DNA of 64,000 nt from Bradyrhizobium australiense (lineage in GTDB: Bacteria; Pseudomonadota; Alphaproteobacteria; Rhizobiales; Xanthobacteraceae): contig NZ_JAAVLX010000006.1 of the NCBI RefSeq assembly GCF_013114825.1, positions 124,001 to 188,000 on the forward strand. Reading direction: 5' to 3'. The first letter of the stretch is position 1; each line of letters opens with the position of its first letter. The translations under genes and the position numbers were made by a program. Positions 24,250 to 33,698 of the stretch are shown piece by piece. The notes under the pieces are model-generated. The model did no database searches, had not been told where the DNA came from, and saw only the letters and a program-made list of their open reading frames with translations.

Positions 24250-25875
24250 CTACGTAGCGGCCGCGTCGCCCGGCACAGCCTCGATCCGGAACGCCGCGGC
24301 GAACAGCGCGCGGGTGTAGTCGCTCTTCGGGTTCTTGAAGAGCTCCGCGGCGGGCCCCTCCTCCACTACCTTGCCGTGACGCATCACGATCAGATGGCTC
24401 GCCAGCGAGGCCACGACGCGCAGATCGTGTGAGATGAACATATAGGTCAGGTCCCGCTTGCGCTGCAGCTCGCGCAGGAGGTCGACCATCTGCGCCTGGA
24501 ACAGCATGTCGAGCGCGCTGGTCGGCTCGTCCAGCACGACGAAGTTCGGCTCCAGCACCACCGCGCGCGCGATCGAAATACGCTGGCGCTGGCCGCCGGA
24601 AAATTCGTGCGGATAGCGGAATCGCGTCGCCGGATCGAGACCGACATCTGTGAGCGCCTTGACGACGCGCGCCTCACGCTCTTCATGCGACAGCGACTTC
24701 TGGTGCACGCTCAGGCCTTCGGCGACGATATCGCCGACCGACATGCGCGGGCTGAGCGCGCCGAACGGATCTTGAAACACGATCTGCATGTCGCGGCGGA
24801 ACGGCAGCATGGCCTTGAAACGCAGGCCCTGAATGTTGTTGCCGAGGAATACGATCGGGCCGTCGGAGGAAATCAGCCGCAGCAGCGCGAGACCCAGCGT
24901 GGTCTTGCCCGAGCCGGACTCGCCGACGACGCCGAGCGTCTCGCCCTTGCGGACCGCGACGCTGACGCCATCCACGGCCTTGATGTGGCCGACGGTCGAG
25001 CGCAACAGCCCGCGCTTGATCGGAAACCAGACCTTGAGATTGTCGGCCGACATCACCACCGGCTCGTTGGGCCGCGGCGGCGCCGGATCTGGCTTGGGTT
25101 CGGCCGCGAGCAACGCGCGGGTGTAGGCATGCTTCGGCGCCGTAAAAACCTGCTCGACCGGGCCCTGTTCGACGATCTTGCCCGAGTTCATCACGCAGAC
25201 GACGTCGGCGATGCGACGGACGATGCCGAGATCGTGGGTGATGAACAGCATGCTCATGCCGAGCCGGGACCTGATCTCGGCGAGCAGGGCCAAAATTTGG
25301 GCCTGCACGGTGACATCGAGCGCGGTGGTCGGCTCGTCCGCGATCAAGAGGTCCGGCTCGTTGGCGAGCGCCATCGCGATCATGACGCGCTGGCGCTGGC
25401 CGCCGGATAGTTGGTGCGGATAGCTCTTCAGCCGGGTTTCGGGATCGGGAATGCCGACCTGCGCCAAGAGCTCCAGCGTGCGCGCCCGCGCCATCTGCCC
25501 ACTGATGCCGTTGTGCAGGGAGAGAATCTCGCCGATCTGCGCCTCGATCGTATGCAGCGGATTGAGCGAGGTCATCGGCTCCTGGAAGATAATGGAGATG
25601 TCGTTGCCGCGGATCTCGCGCATCTCGCTTTCCGACGCGCGCAAAAGATCACTGCCGCGGAAGCGGATATGGCCTGAGGGATGCGAAGCGCTCGGATACG
25701 GCAGCAGTCTCAGGATCGACAATGCGCTGACGGATTTTCCGGAGCCGGACTCACCGACCAGCGCCACGCATTCGCCGCGCTTGATGGAAAACGAGACACG
25801 ATCGACCGCGAGCGTATCGCCGAATGCCACCGAGAGGTCACGGACATCGAGCAGAGGCTGGTTGATGGCATCCAT
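24250..25875 (-). CDS. yejF: Peptide ABC importer, fused ATP-binding protein YejF
   Basis: Energises an oligopeptide importer of the Yej/Opp class. Two complete ABC ATPase domains are fused: the first has GESGSGKS, LSGGQRQRV and a Walker B ending DEPTTALD; the second has GESGSGKT, FSGGQRQRI and DEPTSALD. Each is followed by the oligopeptide-type C-terminal extension (HAYTRALL and DYTRALF). The 541-residue length matches YejF. It is the last gene of the importer operon, 13 bp after yejE. Confidence 0.95.
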   Translation of the reverse strand: MDAINQPLLDVRDLSVAFGDTLAVDRVSFSIKRGECVALVGESGSGKSVSALSILRLLPYPSASHPSGHIRFRGSDLLRASESEMREIRGNDISIIFQEPMTSLNPLHTIEAQIGEILSLHNGISGQMARARTLELLAQVGIPDPETRLKSYPHQLSGGQRQRVMIAMALANEPDLLIADEPTTALDVTVQAQILALLAEIRSRLGMSMLFITHDLGIVRRIADVVCVMNSGKIVEQGPVEQVFTAPKHAYTRALLAAEPKPDPAPPRPNEPVVMSADNLKVWFPIKRGLLRSTVGHIKAVDGVSVAVRKGETLGVVGESGSGKTTLGLALLRLISSDGPIVFLGNNIQGLRFKAMLPFRRDMQIVFQDPFGALSPRMSVGDIVAEGLSVHQKSLSHEEREARVVKALTDVGLDPATRFRYPHEFSGGQRQRISIARAVVLEPNFVVLDEPTSALDMLFQAQMVDLLRELQRKRDLTYMFISHDLRVVASLASHLIVMRHGKVVEEGPAAELFKNPKSDYTRALFAAAFRIEAVPGDAAAT

Positions 25876-25888
25876 GCGCGAGCCTCCC

Positions 25889-27067
25889 TTATCGGAACGT
25901 CTTGCGCGGGTCGAAGGCGTCGCGCGCGGCTTCGCCGATGAAGATCAGCAGCGACAGCATGATCGCGACCGAGAAGAAACCGGTGAAACCGAGCCACGGC
26001 GCCTGCACATTGGCCTTGCCCTGCGAGAGCAATTCGCCGAGCGACGGCGAACCGGGCGGCAAGCCGAAGCCGAGGAAGTCAAGCGCCGTCAGCGTCATCA
26101 CCGAGGATGACACGATGAACGGCAGGAACGTCATGGTCGCCACCATCGCATTCGGCAGCAGATGGCGGAACATGATGACGGCGTTGGAGACGCCGAGCGC
26201 CCGCGCCGCTTGGATGTACTCAAAATTGCGCCCGCGCAGGAATTCGGCGCGCACGAGTCCCACGAGCGACACCCAGGAGAACAGCAGGAGAATACCGAGC
26301 AGGATGAAGAAGCCCGGCGGCAACACCGCCGATATGATCAGGAGCAGATAGAGCGAGGGGATCGCGGTCCAGACTTCGATCAATCGTTGGAAGGTGAGGT
26401 CGATCCAGCCGCCGAAATAACCCTGAACGCCACCGGCGGCGATGCCGATTATCGAAGAGAGGATAGTGAGCGTCAGCCCGAACAGCACTGAAATACGGAA
26501 ACCGTAGATCAGGCGCGCGACCACGTCGCGGCTCTGGTCGTCGGTGCCGAGCCAGTTGTATTCAAGGTCGCGGCAGCTCTTCAGCCCCTTTTTCTGCACC
26601 ACCTCCTTGCACTGCTCTTCCGTCAGCATCCAGGTCGGCTTCGAGGGCGCCGGCGTCGGCAGGTCGAGATTGTGGGTGTCGTAGGAGTAGCGGATCGGCG
26701 GCCAGATGACAGTGCCGCCCTTCTCCGCAATCTGCTTCTGCAGATAGGGATCGCGATAATCCGCGGTAGTTTCGAAATCGCCGCCGAAGGTGGTCTCGGA
26801 GTAGTTGAAGAGAACCGGCCAATAGAGGCGGCCGTCATATTTGACGAGGAGCGGCTTGTCGTTGGCGATGAAGTTGGCAAACAGCGAGATCGTGAACAGG
26901 ACGAGGAAGATCCAGAACGACCAATAGCCCCTGCGGTTGGCCTTGAAATTCTGCCAGCGGCGGCGGTTCAGCGGCGACGGCGTAAAGGCATGGCTTGTGG
27001 CGGGAACGACTTCGCCGAGCGGCGACTGCGTTGTGGTCTCGACCGGCTGGCGCGCGGTGATCGTCAT
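25889..27067 (-). CDS. yejE: Peptide ABC importer permease YejE
   Basis: Inner-membrane permease subunit. The N terminus has a helix preceded by RRGYWSFWIFLVLF, then a long periplasmic loop of about 150 residues typical of YejE (ADYRDPYLQKQI, SYDTHNLDLPTP), then five helices with the permease EAA-type loop around ARALGVSNAVIMFRHLLPNA. The ATG at 27067 shares its A with the yejB stop (TGATG), which decides the start over a longer frame to 27109. The protein has 392 residues. Confidence 0.94.
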   Translation of the reverse strand: MTITARQPVETTTQSPLGEVVPATSHAFTPSPLNRRRWQNFKANRRGYWSFWIFLVLFTISLFANFIANDKPLLVKYDGRLYWPVLFNYSETTFGGDFETTADYRDPYLQKQIAEKGGTVIWPPIRYSYDTHNLDLPTPAPSKPTWMLTEEQCKEVVQKKGLKSCRDLEYNWLGTDDQSRDVVARLIYGFRISVLFGLTLTILSSIIGIAAGGVQGYFGGWIDLTFQRLIEVWTAIPSLYLLLIISAVLPPGFFILLGILLLFSWVSLVGLVRAEFLRGRNFEYIQAARALGVSNAVIMFRHLLPNAMVATMTFLPFIVSSSVMTLTALDFLGFGLPPGSPSLGELLSQGKANVQAPWLGFTGFFSVAIMLSLLIFIGEAARDAFDPRKTFR

Positions 27068-28173
27068 CAGACCTCCCGCGCCTCGAAGTCGATCCGCGGA
27101 TCGATCCACATATAGGTGAGGTCCGAGATCAGGTTGATCACGAGGCCGACCAGCGAAAAGATAAACAGGGTACCGAACACCACGGGATAGTCGCGGTTCA
27201 ACACGCTCTCGAAACCGAGCAGGCCGAGGCCGTCAAGCGAAAAGATGGTCTCGATCAACAGCGAGCCGGAGAAGAAGGCGTGAATGAACGCGCTCGGAAA
27301 GCCTGCGATCACGATCAGCATCGCGTTGCGGAAAATGTGGCCGTAGAGCACCTGGCGCTCGCTGCAGCCTTTGGCGCGCGCGGTCATCACATACTGCTTG
27401 CGGATTTCGTCGAGGAACGAATTCTTGGTCAGCAGCGTCATGGTGGCGAAGGCGCCGAGCGCCATCGACACCAGCGGCAGCGTGATATGCCAGAAATAGT
27501 CGATGATCTTCCAGTACCAGGGGAACTGCGCCCAGCCGTCCGAGGTAAGCCCGCGCAGCGGGAAAATGTTGAGGAACGAGCCGCCGGCAAGCAGGATGAT
27601 CAACAGGATAGCGAACAAAAATCCCGGAATCGCAAAGCCGATGATGATCATCGCCGACGTCCAGGTATCGAACTTCGACCCGTCGGCGACCGCCTTGCGG
27701 ATGCCGAGCGGGATCGAGATCAGATAGGTGAGCAGCGTCATCCAGATGCCGAGCGACATCGAAACCGGCAGCTTCTCCTTGATCAACTGGATCACGCTGA
27801 CGTCGCGGAAATAGCTCTTGCCGAAATCGAACCGCGAGAAATTCCACACCATGAGCGCGAATCGCTCCGGCGCCGGCTTGTCGAAGCCGAATTGCGCTTC
27901 CAGCTTCTTGATGAAGTCGGGATCCAATCCCTGGGCGCCGCGGTATTTCGAACTGACGGCATCGGCCGACGCGCCGACCTGACCGCGCGGGCCGAGATCG
28001 CTGCCGCCGCCGGAAATCCTTGAAGTGCCGCCGGTGTCGGCGCCGGAGAGCTGCGCCAGCACGCGCTCGACTGGTCCGCCCGGCGCGAACTGCACGACCA
28101 CGAACGAGACGAACAGGATCCCGAGCAGCGTCGGGAACATCAGCAAAATTCGGCGGGCGATATAGCCGGTCAT
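27067..28173 (-). CDS. yejB: Peptide ABC importer permease YejB
   Basis: Inner-membrane permease partner of YejE. It opens with the OppB-type helix (RRILLMFPTLLGILFVSFVVVQFAPGGPVE), has a periplasmic segment of about 90 residues with many Gly and Ser (TGGTSRISGGGSDLG), and ends with the permease domain including TARAKGCSERQVLYGHIFRNAM. The length is 368 residues. It begins 3 bp after the stop of the upstream binding-protein gene, so the operon is tightly packed. Confidence 0.94.
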   Translation of the reverse strand: MTGYIARRILLMFPTLLGILFVSFVVVQFAPGGPVERVLAQLSGADTGGTSRISGGGSDLGPRGQVGASADAVSSKYRGAQGLDPDFIKKLEAQFGFDKPAPERFALMVWNFSRFDFGKSYFRDVSVIQLIKEKLPVSMSLGIWMTLLTYLISIPLGIRKAVADGSKFDTWTSAMIIIGFAIPGFLFAILLIILLAGGSFLNIFPLRGLTSDGWAQFPWYWKIIDYFWHITLPLVSMALGAFATMTLLTKNSFLDEIRKQYVMTARAKGCSERQVLYGHIFRNAMLIVIAGFPSAFIHAFFSGSLLIETIFSLDGLGLLGFESVLNRDYPVVFGTLFIFSLVGLVINLISDLTYMWIDPRIDFEAREV

Positions 28174-28176
28174 GAA

Positions 28177-30045
28177 TTACTTCGCCTGCTCCAGCTTCGC
28201 GGCCTTGGAGGCTTCATACCACCAGTTCTCCGGCGCGCCGGTGCCTTGCGCGTAGCGCGCCGGCTTGGGCGGATGCGCGAACACGTCCCAATAGGCGATC
28301 GGGTGGTTGGTGCGATACCATTGCGGCACCCAGTAGCGGCCGGCGCGGAACACGCGATCGAGCGCACGGCACGCGATCGTCAATTCGGCGCGCGTCTCGG
28401 CGCCGATGGCCTTGTCGACCAGCGCGTCGATCGCCGGGCTGGCCACACCAGCCAGATTGTACGATCCCTTCGTAGCAGCCGCGTGCGACGTAAAGTACGG
28501 CCGCAGGCTGTCGCCGGGTGTCGGCGACATGCTCAGGCGCATCGTCGTCATATCGAAATCAAAGGCTTCGACCCGGGCGCGGTATTGAACGGCGTCGATT
28601 AATCGAATGCTGGCGTCGATGCCGAGTTGGCCGAGATTCTTGATGAAGGTCGCGTGATGCGGCTGGAACGACGGCTCGTCGAGCAGAAATTCGACGGTAA
28701 AAATCTCGCCGTTCGGCAACAGCCGCTTGCCGTCCTTGACGGGGAGTCTTGCTTCCTGCAGCAAATGCTGCGCCTTGCGCAGCAGTGTTCGGTCCTGACC
28801 CGATCCGTCCGACACCGGCGGCACGAACGGCTCGCCGAACACCTCGTCCGGCACCTGCCCGCGGAACGGCTCGAGCAGCTTCAGCTCTTCCGGAGAGGGC
28901 CGCCCGGTCGCCACCATGTCCGAATTCTGGAACGGCGAAACCGTGCGCGCATAGGCGCCGTACATCACGGTCTTGTTGGTCCATTCGAAGTCGAACGCAT
29001 GGATGATCGCTTCGCGCACCTTCGGGTCTTTGAGCTTGTCGCGGCGGGTATTGAAGAACCAGCCCTGCCCGCCGGACGGCAGTTCATCCGGCAGGGTCTC
29101 GCGCTTGACGCGGCCGTCCTTGATCGCCGGAAAGTCGTAACGCGTCGCCCAGATCCGCGCGGTGAATTCTTCGCGGTACAGATAGTTCTTGCCGGTAAAG
29201 CCCTCGAACGCCACGTCGCGGTCGCGATAGAACTCGTAACGCACGGTGTCGAAATTGTAGCTGCCGCGATTGACGGGAAGATCGGCCGCCCACCAATCCT
29301 TGACCCGGTCAAACTCGACGTAGCGGTTGATCTCGTACTTACCCACCTTGTACGGCCCCGAACCGAGCGGGATCTCGGTGGTCGATTCGTCGAACGGACG
29401 CGTCGCATAATACGCCTTGGAGAAGATCGGCAGGCTCGCGACATAGAGAGGCACATCGCGCGCGCGGTTCGGCGCGAAGGTCACGGCCACCGTCGCATCG
29501 TCCAGCGCCTCGGCTTTCACGAAGTCGCGCAACTGAACCACGATCAGCGGGTGCCCTTTTTCCTTCAAGATGTTGAACGAGAAGCCGACATCGTGTGCGG
29601 TCAGTTTCGAGCCGTCGTGAAAACGCGCCTCGGGCCGCATCGTGAAGCGGTAGGTGAGCTTGTCGGACGAGATCCACACCGACTTTGCGGCAAGGCCGTA
29701 CATCGCGTCGGGCTCGTCGTTGGCGCGCGCCATCAGCGAATCAAAGCTCAGCTCCATACCCTTGGCGCCTTCACCCTTGAGGATGAAGGCATTGAACGAA
29801 TTGAACGTGTGGAAGGACTGATTGTAGGCGCGGACCGACGGGATCGTGGAAAACAATCCGCCCTTCGGCGCCGCCGGATTGACGTATTCGAAATGCTTGA
29901 AGTCGGCGGGGTATTTCAGATCGCCGAACACCGACATGCCGTGCATCTCGGTGCCGCCATTGTCGGCGGCGGCGGAACGAAATCGGCCCGCGCTCAGCGC
30001 ACCGATGCCGAGACCGAGTACGTGTCGGCGATTGAGTAGCGCCAT
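28177..30045 (-). CDS. yejA: Peptide ABC importer binding protein, YejA-like, copy 2
   Basis: Periplasmic solute-binding protein of family SBP_bac_5. A Tat-like or Sec signal (NRRHVLGLGIGALSAG) is followed by GDLKYPADFKHFEYVNPAAPKGG, the YejA-type opening, and by ARFHDGSKLTAHDVGFSFNILK. The ATG at 30045 has AAGGA upstream and gives 622 residues; a TTG at 30060 is rejected. It lies 11 bp downstream of a related binding protein, and the two share layout along their length but are clearly diverged, so they may recognise different peptides through one permease. Confidence 0.92.
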   Translation of the reverse strand: MALLNRRHVLGLGIGALSAGRFRSAAADNGGTEMHGMSVFGDLKYPADFKHFEYVNPAAPKGGLFSTIPSVRAYNQSFHTFNSFNAFILKGEGAKGMELSFDSLMARANDEPDAMYGLAAKSVWISSDKLTYRFTMRPEARFHDGSKLTAHDVGFSFNILKEKGHPLIVVQLRDFVKAEALDDATVAVTFAPNRARDVPLYVASLPIFSKAYYATRPFDESTTEIPLGSGPYKVGKYEINRYVEFDRVKDWWAADLPVNRGSYNFDTVRYEFYRDRDVAFEGFTGKNYLYREEFTARIWATRYDFPAIKDGRVKRETLPDELPSGGQGWFFNTRRDKLKDPKVREAIIHAFDFEWTNKTVMYGAYARTVSPFQNSDMVATGRPSPEELKLLEPFRGQVPDEVFGEPFVPPVSDGSGQDRTLLRKAQHLLQEARLPVKDGKRLLPNGEIFTVEFLLDEPSFQPHHATFIKNLGQLGIDASIRLIDAVQYRARVEAFDFDMTTMRLSMSPTPGDSLRPYFTSHAAATKGSYNLAGVASPAIDALVDKAIGAETRAELTIACRALDRVFRAGRYWVPQWYRTNHPIAYWDVFAHPPKPARYAQGTGAPENWWYEASKAAKLEQAK

Positions 30046-30056
30046 GCGCGATTCCT

Positions 30057-31952
30057 TCAACTGCGCTTGCCGATCTTGGCGGCCTTGTCGGCATCATACC
30101 ACCACACCGTCGGGAATCCCGACACGCCGTATTTGGGCAGGGGATCGGGGTGGCTGAAACGATCCCAGCGGGCGTAGCGCTGGAATCCGTAGTTGAAGTG
30201 CGGAACGCAGTAGAAGTTCCAGAGCAGGACCCGGTCCATTGCCTTGCAGGCGGCCGTCTGCTCGGCGCGGGTCTTGGCAAAGATGATGCGCTCGATCAGG
30301 GCGTCGACCGCGGGATTCTTGATGCCGCCGAGATTACGCGACCCGGGCTTCTCCGCCGCCTTCGAGCCGAACCAGTCGCGCTGTTCATTGCCGGGCGACA
30401 GCGACTGCGGCCAGACCACCGTCGTCATGTCGAAATCATAGTCACGCGTGCGGTTCTGGAACTGCACGTCATCGACCCGGCGAATGCTCACGGTGACGCC
30501 GAGCCGTTCCAGCGAAGGCTTGTAGAACAATGATATCCGCTCGTTGCCTTCGTCGGGACAAAGAATCTCGACGCTGACGGGTTGTCCCGCGGGATCGACC
30601 AGCTTGCGGTCGCGGACTTCGAAGCCGGCCTCCTTCAGAAGACGCGTCGCCTCGCGCAGATTGCTGCGCACCGCTTCCGGCGTACCACCGACCGGATCCT
30701 TGTAGGGCGTAGTGAAGACTTCAGGGGGCACCTTGTCGCGCAAGGGCTCCAGCATTTCCAGTTCGAGACCCTCGGGGAGCCCGGTCGCCATGAAATCGGG
30801 AATGCCGTCGAAATAGCTGCTGTTGCGGTGATACTCGCCGGTCGACAGCGTGCGGTTCATCTCCTCGAAGTCGAATGCGTAATTGAAGGCGCGGCGGAGC
30901 CGGACATCCCTGAACAGCGGCCGGCGCAGGTTGAAAGCCCAGCCCTGCATCCGTCCCGAACTCAGGACCGGAAACTTCTCCTTGATCACCCGCCCGTCAT
31001 GGACAGCGGAGAAATCATAGGCCACCGACCATTCTTTGGCGCTGCGCTCGGCGTACCAGTCGAACTGGTCGGCGCGAAAGGCCTGACGACCGACCACATC
31101 GTCGCGGAAGAACTCGTAGCGGAGCTCATCGAAATTGTCCTGGCCGATAGTGTTGGGCAGATCCTTGGCCCAATGATCCTTGACCCGCTCGAGCACCAGC
31201 GACCGGCCGGCGACGAATTCCTTGATGCGATAGGGGCCCGAGCCCAGCGGCGGCTCCAGCGTGGTCGCCGTCACGTCGCGCTTGCGCCCCTGCGCGTCCG
31301 TGCCTTCCCACCAATGTTTCGGCAGAACGTTGAGCTGGCCGATGATCAGCGGAAGCTCGCGATTGCCGGGGCTGTCGAAGGTGAACTTGACGTCGTGGTC
31401 GCCGACCTTTTCGGCCTTTACGACATGCTGGTAATAAACGCCTTGCCTGGGATTGTGCTTCTTGAACGCATCGAACGAGAAGACGACGTCTTCCACCGTC
31501 ACCGGCTTGCCGTCATGCCACCGCGCGATCGAGCGCAGCCGATAGATCGCGTAGGAGAAATCATCGGGATAGGCGACGAGCTCGGCCAGCGTGCCGTAAT
31601 AGCTGTCGGGCTCGTCCAGCGATGGGTCCATCAGGGATTCATAGATCCGGCCAACACCGCCGGCGACCGATCCCTTAATTCCGGCCACCACGATGTTGAA
31701 GCTGTCATAGGTGCCTAGTTCAAACAGGCGTGCGACGCCCCCCTTCGGGGCGTTCGGATTGACGTAATCGAAGCGCTTGAAGTCGGCCGGGTATTTGATG
31801 TCGCCGAAAGTCGAGACCGCATGCCGCCATTTCAACCCCTCCGGCGGGGCCTGCTCCTGTGCAAGCGAGGAAATACCGGGGTTAAGCCCAAGCGCTGGAG
31901 CCATTGCGGCAGCGGCAGTGCCTTGCAGAAGATGTCGTCGGGTGATCGCCAA
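30057..31952 (-). CDS. yejA: Peptide ABC importer binding protein, YejA-like, copy 1
   Basis: Periplasmic SBP_bac_5 protein, first gene of the yejAABEF unit. The N terminus MAITRRHLLQGTAAAAMAP has a twin-Arg (TRRHLL) export signal. The mature part has GDIKYPADFKRFDYVNPNAPKGG, ARWHDGKPVTVEDVVFSFDA and PLGSGPYRIKEF, all typical of oligopeptide and microcin-C type binding proteins. It has 631 residues. cycM lies 211 bp upstream on the same strand, with a hairpin between them, so the importer probably has its own promoter. Confidence 0.93.
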   Translation of the reverse strand: MAITRRHLLQGTAAAAMAPALGLNPGISSLAQEQAPPEGLKWRHAVSTFGDIKYPADFKRFDYVNPNAPKGGVARLFELGTYDSFNIVVAGIKGSVAGGVGRIYESLMDPSLDEPDSYYGTLAELVAYPDDFSYAIYRLRSIARWHDGKPVTVEDVVFSFDAFKKHNPRQGVYYQHVVKAEKVGDHDVKFTFDSPGNRELPLIIGQLNVLPKHWWEGTDAQGRKRDVTATTLEPPLGSGPYRIKEFVAGRSLVLERVKDHWAKDLPNTIGQDNFDELRYEFFRDDVVGRQAFRADQFDWYAERSAKEWSVAYDFSAVHDGRVIKEKFPVLSSGRMQGWAFNLRRPLFRDVRLRRAFNYAFDFEEMNRTLSTGEYHRNSSYFDGIPDFMATGLPEGLELEMLEPLRDKVPPEVFTTPYKDPVGGTPEAVRSNLREATRLLKEAGFEVRDRKLVDPAGQPVSVEILCPDEGNERISLFYKPSLERLGVTVSIRRVDDVQFQNRTRDYDFDMTTVVWPQSLSPGNEQRDWFGSKAAEKPGSRNLGGIKNPAVDALIERIIFAKTRAEQTAACKAMDRVLLWNFYCVPHFNYGFQRYARWDRFSHPDPLPKYGVSGFPTVWWYDADKAAKIGKRS

Positions 31953-32108
31953 ATGCGGAAATCCTGTTGCTTATGGGAGCCAGCCAGCACCCAATATAAG
32001 GCAAGGGTTCGACCAATTACGTTGCTTTTTCCTCATGATAACAACACCGGAACAATTGCGCTGCGGCGAAACGTCTCGATAACAACACCGCGATCCACAT
32101 ATGCAAAC

Positions 32109-32127
32109 GGCCAGGCAATGCCTGGCC
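32109..32127 (-). terminator. Hairpin after cycM
   Basis: A perfect 8-bp stem (ggccaggc and gcctggcc) with a 3-base loop lies 36 bp past the cycM stop. On the minus strand it is followed by a short gtttgc stretch rather than a true T-run, so it is a moderate terminator candidate. Confidence 0.5.
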
Positions 32128-32163
32128 GCGTAAGCTGCAAGTCCATGGCCGGACTGGCGAATA

Positions 32164-32715
32164 TTATTTCGCCGCAGTCGGCATCGGTGCCGGGTGTTCC
32201 GAAAGCGAGTTCAAATAGGCGATGACGTCAGCGCGCTCACTGTCCTTCGGGATGCCGGCGAAGCCCATCGCCGTGCCTGGAACGAATGCCTTGGGATTGG
32301 TCAGGAACTTGTTCAGATCATCAAACGTCCAGGTCCCACCCTTGCTCTTCATGGCGGCCGAGAAATTGAACCCGCCGTGTCCCTGGCCCTTCGGCTCGTT
32401 GACGACGCCGTAGAGGTTCGGGCCGACGCGGTTCGGACCGCCCTTTTCGAAGGTGTGGCAGGCGCCGCACTTCTTGGCGGCAGCGGCACCCTTCTCGACT
32501 GAAGCGGTCTGCAACAACTTCTCGATCGGCTCGGACGGCGCTGCGGCTTCCTTGGCTCCGCCGCCATGGGTGTCTTCCTTCACGGCGATCTCGAAGCCCG
32601 GCTTTTCCGGTTTCACGGGCGCGAAAATCGCATGAGCGGCAAAGCTCGTCACCAGAACGAGAATGCAGGTGCCGAGGATGGCACCGAGAATCTTGTTAAG
32701 TTCGAAGGAGTCCAT
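32164..32715 (-). CDS. cycM: Membrane-anchored cytochrome c, CycM type
   Basis: Electron carrier tethered to the inner membrane, known in Bradyrhizobium to pass electrons from the bc1 complex to the aa3 oxidase. One N-terminal anchor helix (ILGAILGTCILVLVTSFAAHAI) is followed by a charged linker and a class I cytochrome c domain: haem site CGACH (Cys83, Cys86, His87), PNLYGVV, and the axial Met149 in GTAMGFAG. The length of 183 matches CycM. It is divergent from kdsB across a 208-bp gap. Confidence 0.95.
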   Translation of the reverse strand: MDSFELNKILGAILGTCILVLVTSFAAHAIFAPVKPEKPGFEIAVKEDTHGGGAKEAAAPSEPIEKLLQTASVEKGAAAAKKCGACHTFEKGGPNRVGPNLYGVVNEPKGQGHGGFNFSAAMKSKGGTWTFDDLNKFLTNPKAFVPGTAMGFAGIPKDSERADVIAYLNSLSEHPAPMPTAAK

Positions 32716-32923
32716 AACGGATCAGGCTCCAGGCCGGAAAGTTCGACTGAGGCCGGCAAAACGGCCGCGGGTGGGCGTGAGGAATCAGCCTTTCGCGCCG
32801 CACCCTCAGCAGGGTTGAGATATCGGTTTGCCCCGGCTCTGGCAACCCGTATAAACGCGCCGACTTTCCACCGATCCCCATTATTCCCGGCCTGTTTTTG
32901 CCGGCCGGCTGACCTCGTTCCGG

Positions 32924-33664
32924 ATGACCGAAACCCGCATCTTGGTGCTGATTCCCGCCCGCATGGCGGCGACCCGCCTGCCCGGCAAGCCGCTCCTGGA
33001 TGTCGGCGGCATGCCGATGATCGTCCACGTGCTGCGGCGGGCTGAGGAGGCAAAAATCGGCCGGGTGGCGGTCGCCACCGACACGCCGGAGATCGCCGTC
33101 GCCGTAAAGGCCCATGGCGGCGAGGCGGTCATGACCAGGCCGGAGCACCCCTCCGGCTCGGACCGGATTTACGAGGCGCTGAGAACTCTCGACCCCAACG
33201 AGAAAATCGAGGTCGTGGTCAACGTCCAGGGCGATCTTCCGACCATTCCCTCTGAGGATATCCGCGCCGCGCTCGCCCTGCTCGACGATCCCCAGGTCGA
33301 CATCGGGACCTTGGCTGCCGAGATTCGACGGGATGAAGAGCACACCAACCCGAGCGTGGTGAAGCTGATCGGCTCCCCCGTGGGCGGCCAGCGGCTCCGT
33401 GGGCTCTATTTTACCCGCGCCACGGCGCCCTACGGCGACGGGCCGCGCTACCATCATATCGGCCTCTATGCCTATCGGCGGCAGGCGCTGGAGCGGTTCG
33501 TCACGCTGCCGCCCTCCGTGCTGGAACAGCGCGAGAAACTCGAGCAGCTCCGCGCGCTGGAAGCCGGCATGCGGATCGACGCCGCCATCGTGAATTCGGT
33601 GCCGCTCGGGGTCGATACGCCCGCCGACCTCGAAACCGCCCGCCGCATACTGGCAAAAGCTTGA
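32924..33664 (+). CDS. kdsB: CMP-KDO synthetase
   Basis: 3-deoxy-manno-octulosonate cytidylyltransferase, which activates KDO with CTP for the lipopolysaccharide inner core. The nucleotide-binding start ILVLIPARMAATRLPGKPL is diagnostic, followed by VAVATDTPEI, TRPEHPSGSDRIYEA, VVNVQGDLP and YHHIGLYAYRR. The length of 246 is normal. pheA follows 34 bp after the stop. The group cycM, kdsB, pheA is one I recognise from other Rhizobiales. Confidence 0.96.
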   Translation: MTETRILVLIPARMAATRLPGKPLLDVGGMPMIVHVLRRAEEAKIGRVAVATDTPEIAVAVKAHGGEAVMTRPEHPSGSDRIYEALRTLDPNEKIEVVVNVQGDLPTIPSEDIRAALALLDDPQVDIGTLAAEIRRDEEHTNPSVVKLIGSPVGGQRLRGLYFTRATAPYGDGPRYHHIGLYAYRRQALERFVTLPPSVLEQREKLEQLRALEAGMRIDAAIVNSVPLGVDTPADLETARRILAKA

Positions 33665-33698
33665 GCGGCTGCTAAAAGGCCCGCCAGAGAAACGAGAC

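Noticed and set aside
28627..30039. 470-codon plus-strand frame opposite the second yejA
   Set aside because: Antisense shadow of a well-supported binding-protein gene; no recognisable domain. The same applies to 30582-31718.
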